A stretch of DNA of 64,000 nt from Engraulis encrasicolus (taxonomy: Eukaryota; Chordata; Actinopteri; Clupeiformes; Engraulidae), in assembly GCF_034702125.1 (NCBI RefSeq), contig NC_085874.1:947501-1011500 (forward strand), read 5' to 3'. The translations under genes and the position numbers were made by a program. This document shows, one piece after another, positions 1-9,413 of the stretch (positions are counted from its first letter, which is position 1; every line of letters starts with the position of its first letter). Under the pieces are notes generated by a model that worked only from the letters and a program-made list of their open reading frames with translations, made no database searches and had not been told where the DNA came from.

Positions 1-683
1 GGTGTGACGTCATCGGTCGAATGCTCCATTCATTTCAATGGGGATCCCCAACGTTCGAACGTCTGATATTTCAGATAAGGACGAGTTGGTCTATATCAGA
101 CCGCTGTCAATAGAGCTCGAAAGTCCCGCCCCTTAGTTCCGCGTTTCACGGGACCTAAGCTGACCATCTAACAACGTGGTAGAGAGTAAATATCTTCTGA
201 TCTCAGTCATGATATGCGCTGGGCTACAAATATGCTGCTTAAGAGGCTAGATAAAGATTATTCATGCAGAAGTATCAATGTTTTGTTCCGAGGCCGTCGG
301 CATGAAAAATGTGAAGAAACACAGCTTTCTAAAAAGTTTGGGGGTTTGTACGAAAAATTAAGCAAAAATATCAGAAACAACATATATGGAGCTCGTGGCA
401 CAACTCGAAGGGGATCGAAATATCATTTTAATACCGCCATTGGATTACATGCTACGATTTTCGGCTAAAAACGCCGTTGAGGTCCCATGAAATCGGGGGA
501 AGTGACGTCACTTTCTAGCTCTATGGCAACAAGACTTTTCACTGCTAAAGCGAATGTTTCATATCACTCCGCAGGGGTGTTTTGTGTTGCGCAGCAACAA
601 TCTTTTGACATGAAAAATTATAATAAACAACATTAAATAAGATAAATGTCCCCGCCATGTGTGAATCATTTAAGTATATCCAT
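1..683. other. Flank with two CRE-like sites, no gene seen
   Basis: TGACGTCA-type octamers occur at 5-12 and 503-510, near the two ends of a block that could be one repeat unit. The one short frame (214-468) has no recognisable protein family. Confidence 0.35.
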
Positions 684-819
684 ATAATAAGCGGGTTAAC
701 GTTCGGCGAGTCGGTCGCTTTGTGGAATAGCAGCGCTCCGCGTCGAGGTCTAAAGATTCTCTGTCGTGCTGCTATTCCACGGTAGCGACCTTCTCGCCGA
801 ACGTTAACCCTTCTTATTT
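684..819. repeat. Hairpin with ~50-bp arms
   Basis: 684-734 pairs with 768-819. Arms share ggttaacgttcggcgag, a gtcgct/agcgac block and gtggaatagcagc, with a few mismatches. GC- and CpG-rich compared with its AT-rich surroundings. Probably a foldback MITE. Confidence 0.85.
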
Positions 820-1300
820 TGACTCGCATGACACAACCAAGCAGTCTAAATTGATCAACTTTTCACGGCGGTTTCAACCATATGGTTTTCACAAGCGCTT
901 GAGTAATTGTGTAAATAAGAGAAACAGGAAATTTTAATTGCTTGGAATTAATGTTAACATAAATAAATGCGATGGTAAATAAAAATGTCTAATTTCCCTC
1001 GTATGGTCACATTTAGGCCTATGTGATATATTTTTCAAATTTCTATTCTTTGGTGTATTTTTTTCATTTTATTTTATTTATGATACACAATTTCACATAT
1101 TTTTAAAAGCATATTAATTCCCAATTGTCATTTTTGGTGTTCTATATCTCCAACACATAACAGGTAAAAGAAAGTTTCTGAGGGGTCACTCTGCTTTCAG
1201 GTAAGTCGGTCATTTGCTACAGACCATGCACTTCAATAAGATAAGATAAGATCAAATGTATAGTCTGTAGCACATGAAACAGAAAATTGCCTTGTGGTGC
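820..1300. other. AT-rich flank, no gene seen
   Basis: No coding potential or recognised repeat apart from a short GATAA tandem near 1236-1250 that recurs at 10283-10300. Confidence 0.4.
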
Positions 1301-1307
1301 TCCAGTC

Positions 1308-1443
1308 TTGACACCATCTAAAGTATATTGGTTTATCTTGGTCTCTTCAGATCACACGACATGGTTCCAGTGATCCATATCCTTGGTCTGTTCATCTCTC
1401 TTGAGACCAAGATAAACAAATTAGCTTTAGATGGTGTCAAGCA
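1308..1443. repeat. Inverted repeat near a Tc1-like remnant
   Basis: cttgacaccatcta at the left pairs with tagatggtgtcaag at the right; the arms continue with gtttatcttggtctc/gagaccaagataaac. The loop is about 55 bases. Confidence 0.8.
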
Positions 1444-1479
1444 TGTGTGGTGGTAAACAAGTGAGTTTTACAAAAAAAG

Positions 1480-2025
1480 TGTATCCTCTCAATAGCCAAG
1501 CATGGTAGTGGGACTGACATGGTTTGGGGATGCATGGATGCTGTCAACATTGGTAATCTGAAATACACCTTAAAGAAACATGCATGTCAACATGCACTGT
1601 GACTACTGAAGCAGATCATGATATTCTCCATAGGATTGCATTCAAATCTCACACCAATCTATTTAAGCCAGATGCAGACTCAAAATGTAAAAGTCCAATG
1701 CAAAGAAAGGTTGAAACGCACACTGATGACCTCCCTTTTCATTTCGTTTCATTTCGAGAAGATTCGAGCCAACACAGCCCCTTCTCTACTGGATTTTAAT
1801 CTGGGGTGTAGGCCTACTCACTTTTGTGAGTACATGTTCAAACATTCATGGCTGTATTATGTTTTTTTCTGAGTGAACAAGACATTTAAGTGGCTAAATA
1901 AGTTGTTAAAAGGTCACTAATCATTGTGTCAAAGTGAAATTTCTGTAATGCTTTCCTATGAAAAGATATACTCACAAATCTGCAAAAACTGTGAGGGGTG
2001 TATTCACTTTTGTGATATACTGTAT
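1480..2025 (+). mobile_element. Tc1/mariner-like transposon, 3' fragment
   Basis: The stretch at 1492-1590 reads as a decayed transposase segment (SKHGSGTDMVWGCMDA, the usual Tc1 HGGGSVMVWGC region). The right end shows the typical fish Tc1 terminal text: gtgaaatttctgtaatg, aaaagatatactcac, ggggtgtattcacttttgtg, ending in TA at about 2024. Frames are broken, so it is dead. Confidence 0.8.
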
Positions 2026-2635
2026 CATTCAGCCCTCATTTTAATGCTCTACATGAGTAAGAAGACCATAAGGCATCTCTGCACCCCTTTACCATCATAT
2101 ATGCTGTCTTTCAGACTGACCACTAAATCAAGCTGAAGTAGGCTATTCATTTTCTTCATAACCTGGAGGGTGCATGACTCCATGATTTTAAAAAAGAATG
2201 AAATATTTTCCATTCTGTAATAAAAGGACAGTTTCACATGTCTATATGTCCATCTAGAATGAGCTTTGCCACTTGCAACACTGTTTAATGTCTGCATCAT
2301 GTGCCTTAATCAAGTGTTGTGTTTATGGTCATTTTTTTCAACAGCTGTCATTGTTGGAGTGTCATAGTTTGCTTATTGACGATGGGTATGTCATGATCTC
2401 ATAACTCGTGCAATGATTTTACAGAACTCTACATTACAGAAATAGGCCTTATATGCCTGCAATTTTGATAATTCAATCTTTCTGTGTAATAGATCAGTAA
2501 TTAGTCCCTCAAAATCTTCACTACTGAGTGCCACAACCTCTTTGTGGTGGTATTTTATGTGTGCATTCATGTTGGCAGTCAATATAGTTCCTTTCAAAAT
2601 ATTCTTCCTTGTGTTATTTTTAGAATTATCCAACC

Positions 2636-2876
2636 ATTACAACATTTTTTGGCCCTGTCCCAACTTTTTTGAGATTTGTTGCATGGGTCAAATTTTAAAT
2701 GACCACATATTTTCCTCAAAACAATGCTTTTGCCTCATTTTAACTGTTCCTATGTTGACCTTGTGCCATTGTGCATCTTATGCATGGATTGAATGTTTTG
2801 AAAATGCCAGCATTTTGATTTTATTCACAAAATACCAAGTGTCCCAACTTTTTTGGAATCCGCTTGTAGCTGGATA
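2636..2876. mobile_element. Short Tc1-like (MITE-type) remnant
   Basis: Starts with ggccctgtcccaactttttt and ends with gtcccaacttttttggaatc, the ends shared by many fish Tc1-derived elements. No coding capacity. Confidence 0.65.
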
Positions 2877-3197
2877 GCTGGTAATGTTAATCTGGTGTTG
2901 ACTAGGGCTACAGCTGACAGGATTTCTTGAGGATATCAAATGATGATTCTTATTAGAGTAGCAGCACAAGAAATCCAGCATTTCTGATACAATCTGGAGA
3001 CAATGTGGTAAAATGAGGTTAGCAATTCCATAAACTTTACATCAAAAACGGCTCTGCCCCCTATATCTCTGGAGGCAAGATCCAAGGTCTTACTCCCAGT
3101 TTTTCCTGGGTAAGATTTTGTAGTGCTGCTGAGTGTGCGTGTGTGTGCGCTTGTGCACACGTGTATGCAACTATACAGTATGCACATGTGTGTATGA

Positions 3198-3202
<5 letters not shown>

Positions 3203-3278
<76 letters not shown>

Positions 3279-3279
3279 G
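3203..3279. repeat. (GA)n microsatellite followed by a G run
   Basis: About 33 GA units then an 11-12 base G run. Frames read through it are artefacts. Confidence 0.98.
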
Positions 3280-3339
3280 AATTGATAATAGACCAATACA
3301 CAGACCTGTGTAGTATACATGACAACAAAATACACTCGT

Positions 3340-3341
<2 letters not shown>

Positions 3342-3372
<31 letters not shown>
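3342..3372. repeat. (GT)n microsatellite
   Basis: About 15 uninterrupted GT units. Confidence 0.97.
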
Positions 3373-3373
<1 letters not shown>

Positions 3374-4135
3374 TGACTCGGTTGTTTTTGTAACATGTAA
3401 CAGTTGTAATATAATGCTGACCTTTTCAGCCAAATTCTCTCTCTCTCTTTCTCTCCCTCTCTCTCTAATATGTTACCAAGTGAGCTAACTACAACTATGC
3501 AGGCACACAAAATGAACACAGCACACTACAAATATTTAAACTCTCTCTCCCCATCTCACATAAAGACACCGCTCACCATCTGACAGATACGCACGCCATT
3601 CAGGCACACACACAAAAGGCTCACACTTAAGGCTCTCTGTAATGTCATAGTAATGTTGTTATGATGAAAATTAGTCCGTTTAGGAAAGCGTGAATGGGCC
3701 CCCACGCACACACACACACACACAGGTGTGTACTGAAGTGGTCCTACCTGTAGCCCTGGACCTCAGCTCTGGTGTGTGCTGCTCCGACCAGCTCTGGCCA
3801 CTGACTGACTGTGTGTGGACTGTGGAGTGTGTGAGGGTCCGTGTGTGTGTTCGTGATGGATCCTGGTATCCTGGAGTCATCACAGTTACAAATGCACTAA
3901 GCCTTTGTTTGAATGTTCGATGTTTCAGTCCATGGTGTTCTTTTGATTAGTATGCGAAAAAACATGGTAGCATGGCCAGCTCTGAACTGAATGTTCTGAA
4001 AGGAACATGCCTTTTTTGTTGACCTTGGGATACTCGGATTAAGCCAGTTAGCGACTGGCAAATCATTTTGACTTCGCATTCATACTTTGTTACAGTTAAA
4101 AAGAGGCATGCAATTCCCAGCAATGCAAACATGTA

Positions 4136-4972
4136 CAGCTCCAGGTCACTTTATTAGAATAGCATGAAAAAGTTGATTTATTTCCATAATTCCATCAATA
4201 ATGTTTAACTGTCATGGATTATAGATTCATGGCCCAATCATTAAAAATTGTTCATATTTTAGTCTTCCAGCTCAAAAAACCCATGAATTGGGGAATTCGC
4301 ATCATTAGAATATTGTAATAAAATCACAATTTTCTTCATCAAAATTCGGGTCACATCAAATCAGTTGAAATTTGGTACTTTCTACATAACACGCAACGTT
4401 CAATACTTGGTTAGGACTCTCTCTGTCTTCATAACGGCCATGATGCGTTTAACATTGAAGTCAATGTCAGAAACTGTGCATGGGAGTTATGGAAGCCCAG
4501 ATATCCTTGATGATTTGCTGTCAGCTGTTCTTGTTTGTTGACCTGGTATCCCACACTTCACTCTTCAATATACCCGTAGATTTCCATGCCACGTTTTGGC
4601 GCTAACTCACCAGTTTAATTCGAAATCACCAGAAATGAAACCCTATTGAAAATGAATGGGGTTTTATTTCTGGTGAGTTAGAATTAAACTGGTGAGTTAA
4701 CACCAAAATGTAGCATGGAAATCTACGGGTATATTGAAGAGTGAAGTGTGGGACACCAAGTCAACAAACAAGAACAGCTGACAGCAAAGCATCAAGGATA
4801 TCTGGGCTTCCATAACTCCTATGTAAATATGTAAAAAGAAAAAAATTGAACGATTGGAATAGTTAAACAACTGGGCCATGAATCTACAATCCATGACAGT
4901 TTAACATTATTGATGGAATTATGGAAATAAATAAACTTTTTCATGCTATTCTAATAAAGTGGCCTGGAGCTG
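4136..4972. mobile_element. 837-bp TA-flanked palindromic element (Tc1/mariner-like foldback)
   Basis: Begins cagctccaggtcactttat and ends with its inverse (ataaagtggcctggagctg), bounded by TA on both sides. Inverted pairing continues almost to the centre (about 4640): ccataattccatcaat/attgatggaattatgg, cagatatccttgatg/catcaaggatatctg, gtagatttccatgc/gcatggaaatctac and ctcaccagtttaattc/gaattaaactggtgag. No transposase coding remains. Confidence 0.85.
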
Positions 4973-5199
4973 TATAATATTCCTGCAAAGGTTGACAGTG
5001 CTGGTACATCAATGAACATACAATAAGACACAACAAGCAAGTATTTGGATTGATAGGCTATGGCTTATTTTTTTTCTTTTTCTTTAAAATGCAATGCAAA
5101 TGCTTGCTGTATATTGTAAAATGGGTTAATGAAAGAGGGATATATCGATGGCTATAAATCATGAAAAGAAAAGCAATGATGTGTCATATTTACAGCGCC

Positions 5200-5400
5200 G
5201 CCAGTTAGTATTGGCACTCCTTCATTTTATTTACAAATATAAACAACTTTTACCAACATGATCTTATAATTGAAGGTCCAAAGATATTTAGAATAGCAAA
5301 GTATTTTTTTCCAAATGCATTTTGTAATTTCAAGCAAAAAGATGAAAAAGGGCATGTCCATGAATATTGGCACCCCTCCTTAACGGGTTGGTTTCACACC
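5200..5400. mobile_element. Possible Tc1-like remnant
   Basis: attggcactcct near the left and attggcacccct near the right resemble the ends of fish Tc1 MITEs. Weakly supported. Confidence 0.35.
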
Positions 5401-5800
5401 ATTAGACAGCAATAGCACCCTCCAAAGGTTTTGGTATTCGTCTACGAGCTTCAAGCTGAGAGGCTGGAGTATTGTCCTACTTTACATTTGTTATTCAATT
5501 AATTCAATTACTAATTACTCTGTTTTGCTATACTTTCCCTACCAACTTGCTACAGTAGGGCCTCCCCTTGCACCCCCTCGCGGCCCCCACTCAATAGTTG
5601 GAGTATACATTAATTAACTGTGACTTCAGCTCAGCCAGCTCTATTATAAGGGTCCCAAAATACAATATTTATACATTACTTAACTACTAGTTAAATAATA
5701 TGCTATGAACTTGTAATATTTCACATTAATATGTATGACAGTGAGGCAGAATGTACAGATACACAGGCATAAGGAACACACACATACAGACAGACACACA

Positions 5801-5805
<5 letters not shown>

Positions 5806-5888
<83 letters not shown>
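5806..5888. repeat. (GA)n microsatellite
   Basis: Long GA run with a single CA interruption. Confidence 0.98.
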
Positions 5889-5892
<4 letters not shown>

Positions 5893-6084
5893 GAATTTGT
5901 GTGTGTGTGTGTGTCGGGGAACACTGGGGGAGGGGTAGTTTTTGTTGTGATCATGATTTTGAAAAAAAAAGGTTTTGTATAATCCTTCATTATTCTGTTA
6001 GAAATCGCCAAGAAAGAGAAAGCGTATATTCTGCCGGGGTATATAAACATATGACCAAATGACAGTGAGGCATAAGGTACACAC

Positions 6085-6195
<111 letters not shown>

Positions 6196-6376
6196 TTCTT
6201 GAGCTCATACACCTTTATACAGTCTTACAAGTGGCAACATTGAAACTGACAGAAAGGCCTTCAAAGCCTTGGTATTAGGTTGGATATTGTAGCTACTGCA
6301 AATATGATATAGCAACATCTCTGAAAGGGGACACATTTGCAACATGACACTTTGTCATCACATCAAGGAGGTGTAA

Positions 6377-6473
6377 TGAAGACCATCTTCAGTCTAATCT
6401 CAAGTTTGACAAACTATGTAGTTACTGCACTTATTTTTTGTCAAACTTGAGATTAGACTGAAGATGGTCTTAA
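6377..6473. repeat. Hairpin 1 inserted in the duplicated block
   Basis: Arms gaccatcttcagtctaatct/agattagactgaagatggtc continue with caagtttgacaaa/tttgtcaaacttg. The loop contains tagttactgcac. Confidence 0.9.
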
Positions 6474-6475
6474 TT

Positions 6476-6604
6476 CACCCTAAGGTGAATCCGGCTTGAG
6501 TCCTATAGTGCCATACATAGGCAAAGTAGTCACTGCACTTTGCCTTTGTACGGCAGCACTATAGGCTCAGCACAGGACTCAAGCCGGATTCACCTTAGGG
6601 TGAT
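6476..6604. repeat. Hairpin 2 inserted in the duplicated block
   Basis: Arms caccctaaggtgaatccggc/gccggattcaccttagggtg, extended by ttgagtcct/aggactcaa and a nested aggcaaag/ctttgcct pair. The loop has tagtcactgcac, nearly the same as hairpin 1. Confidence 0.9.
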
Positions 6605-7359
6605 AGTCTCTTGGACAGATGCATGTTTGGCTGCCACCGGATTCCAATGTGGTCACTTGTCTGTGACATAATATGATATAATTATAGAACTGTATGATGT
6701 GTCCATGGAGATGATTCTAAAACCTCACCTGAGATACTCATTTAGCAGCAGGACACTGAAGAGGTCACGCCTCACATAGTGTGGAAATCAGATGGACAAC
6801 ACAACTGATCAAGATGCCGGATAATCATCATGCTGTAAGTACATGACAATCAACACAGCATTTTCATCTAAGTAAGCATAGGGTTTCTAGCTCAACTCCA
6901 ACATAAGAACACAAGAGTGAATAACTTTTCAAATGGCTGTCACACAAGGACTTACTTGCACAGCCCAAATGATGGACTGGTATATTTCTTGAGTCAGAAG
7001 AGTCATCCTACCATGAAGGCAAAAAAGCCTTTCTATCTGCCCAGCTTTTACACCTTCAGTTACTGCACGCTGCCTTAGTAGGGCAGTGTAGTTACTGCAC
7101 TTTGACCTTTGTACAAGTACCTGATAGCTGTAACAATGTGTGATGGACAAAATTTGACAACAACTGACTTCCACTCTACTGGCTAACGAGATCACCTGGA
7201 CCAATTACAGTAGTGGTCATATATTTACATACCCCAGTAGAATATTTAGGTTTTTTTTGTCATTTTTCATAGAAAATGAATGATACCAGACATCTTTGTT
7301 TATCACTTACGGCTATTGTTTGAATGAAGCCATTTATTGAAAAGAAACTGTTTTTAGGT

Positions 7360-7360
<1 letters not shown>

Positions 7361-7439
<79 letters not shown>
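7361..7439. repeat. (GA)n microsatellite
   Basis: Uninterrupted GA run at the left edge of duplicated block copy 2. Confidence 0.98.
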
Positions 7440-7442
<3 letters not shown>

Positions 7443-7840
7443 TTCTTGCACTTCTACACCTTTATACAGACTTACAAGTAGCAACATTGAAACCGACAGA
7501 AAGGCCTTCAAAGTCTTGGTATTATGTTGGATATTGTAGCTACTGCAAATACGACACAGCAACATCTCTGAAAGGGCACATTTGCACCCTGAAACGTTGT
7601 CATTGGATTCCAATGTGGTCACTTATGATGTCATTATAGAACTGCATGACGCGTCCATGGAGATGATTCTAAAACCTCACCTAAGTATACTCATTTAGCT
7701 GCAGGACTCTGAAGAGGTCAGTTAGATTCTTGTTTGCTCCTCGATATTCACACACGCCTCACATAGTGTGGAACTCAGATGGACAGCAAAACTGATCAAC
7801 GTGCCTGATAATCATCATGCTGTAAGTACATGACAATCAC
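7440..7840. repeat. Duplicated block, copy 2
   Basis: Collinear with 6194-6860 without the double-hairpin insertion, so it shows the pre-insertion state. Confidence 0.88.
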
Positions 7841-8094
7841 GTCAGACCACTGTTGTTCCTTACTCATCAGGACCTAGCGCCTTATGTTCAGTTTTCAATC
7901 ATCTACACTTAAGATTGTAAAGCTACCTTGGTGTCAAACTGAAATTCACAGCTGGTCAAAATTGAAATCTGGGATGAAGTCGCAGGCGGAATTCAATATT
8001 TATTCTTTAAAAATGCAATGAAATTGTGCATACAGTACAAACACTTAATACGGAAGGCTATGCATGCTTGCCACATTTTTAACCTATATAAAAT

Positions 8095-8595
8095 TTCCCA
8101 AAATGCTCCTAAAAGGACATGCGTTATTTTGCAACAAAGCTCTTTATGATGTTGTGGAAGAAACTATAGCACACTCCTCAATCGTCTAAAGCTACCTTTC
8201 TTCCACAACATAAGAGCTTTGTTGCAAAATGACCTTGGAACATCTTGGGACGTTTTTATATTGGGCATTGCATTGCAAAAAGCATTTTTATACAGGTTTG
8301 AAAAGTATGTCCTCATAATATTTGAATGGCAAGAATTCAGATATAAGGTAGGAGCAGGTTCGCACATTAAACAAGACACAAAGGTCAAGCACAAGGAGTT
8401 TTTTTTATTAGAGCAGGGTAGAGCAGACGTTTCAGGCTGTTGCCATCATCAGTGCTCTCTGTGCTCGTGTTTAGTGTGCGAACCTGCCCCTACCTTATAT
8501 CTTACTTCTTTTGGGTCCACGCACCTAGTTATTTTTCGTAACATCTAGAGCGCAACAATACCCTTACCTAATGGCAAGAATTCACACATAGATGG
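8095..8595. repeat. Dispersed repeat family R1, copy 1 (with internal hairpins)
   Basis: Contains ttgcaacaaagctct and aatggcaagaattca, shared with 14205-14400, 23240-23398 and 28998-29165. Here the unit is in reverse order and split by a second hairpin (8340-8504). A first hairpin (8116-8232) pairs ttttgcaacaaagctct with agagctttgttgcaaaa. Confidence 0.8.
8340..8504. repeat. Hairpin inserted in repeat R1
   Basis: gatataaggtaggagcaggt near the left pairs with cctgcccctaccttatatc at the right. The adjoining text on each side (aatggcaagaattca) suggests insertion into an existing R1 copy. Confidence 0.78.
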
Positions 8596-8917
8596 TAGAA
8601 GGTCTCTCATTTCCAATTAAAGTCAATGCAAAAGTAAAAAAAATGGCACTTGCGTCTTCATATTACTAAAGCCACATCATTTCAGCCAAAGGACTAAATG
8701 CAGTCAATTCAGTGGATATGAGGTTGATACAATGAGCTTGATGGTATTTCATCAACATGAAAGTTTAAACAAATGAAATTAAGATGGCTGTGTTGCAATC
8801 TGTGTTATAGGACGAATAGGGTTTTTGTTTCTTTTTTTGGTTGCAAATGGACCGAGCCCTGATTTAACAAAAAGTCAGAATGTTGTAATGTCTCTGGCTG
8901 CATGTATCTGCATCTCT

Positions 8918-9005
8918 GTTCCTTTAACGTGGGGGAAACCCTCTTTGTGGAGCGCCGCCACACCCTCTAAATCCTCCCCTTTCCCCGCAGAAGATGGGTC
9001 TATTG
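8918..9005 (-). pseudogene. Degraded copy of the mettl14 exon 11 tail and stop (copy A)
   Basis: Matches 9105-9190 closely: it repeats the segment encoding the end of the RGG tail, the same stop and the same bases after the stop. Small indels destroy the frame (PSSAGKGEDLEGVAALHKE-like reading). It lies downstream of the true stop, so it would be 3'UTR or flank. Confidence 0.85.
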
Positions 9006-9111
9006 CCAAACTACGCATTGCAAACACATAGAGAAAAAGTCATATATTCTCATATTTTACCAGGGCTTAACTACAGATAAGCAATCTCCTGAAATAAGGT
9101 GGACTGTTCCT

Positions 9112-9413
9112 TTAACGTGGGGGAAAGCCTCTGTGTGGGCCGCCGCGCCCTCTAAATCCTCCCCTCTCTCCGCGGAAGATAGGTCTGTTGCGTTCCCGTC
9201 CTCCGCGGTCCCCTCTGACAGCTGTGGCTCCTCCCCTGCCGCCCCTCTGGGCGCCGCCACCTCGCTCCGCCTTGGCTTTGGGTGTCGGTGATTTGGGACG
9301 AAGCCTCTCGATGTCCTCCGTGCAGCCGGACAGATGTGAAGCCAGAAAGAACTCTTCGTACGCCTCTGCGTTGAAGTTACTGTTGGTCAGTGTGGGCCCA
9401 ACGGTTAACCATC
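9112..9413 (-). CDS. mettl14: mettl14 coding exon 11 (residues 355-454), RGG tail and stop
   Basis: Acceptor tgttacag; encodes [19 protein letters not shown], a conserved [11 protein letters not shown] block, then a Gly/Arg-rich tail ending GFPPR and TAA. This true exon is flanked by degraded partial copies on both sides (8918-9005, 9486-9610, 9619-9704). Confidence 0.95.

Noticed and set aside
1..540. A promoter called from CRE-like octamers
   Set aside because: Two TGACGTCA-like sites alone, within what looks like repeat sequence and with no gene start nearby.
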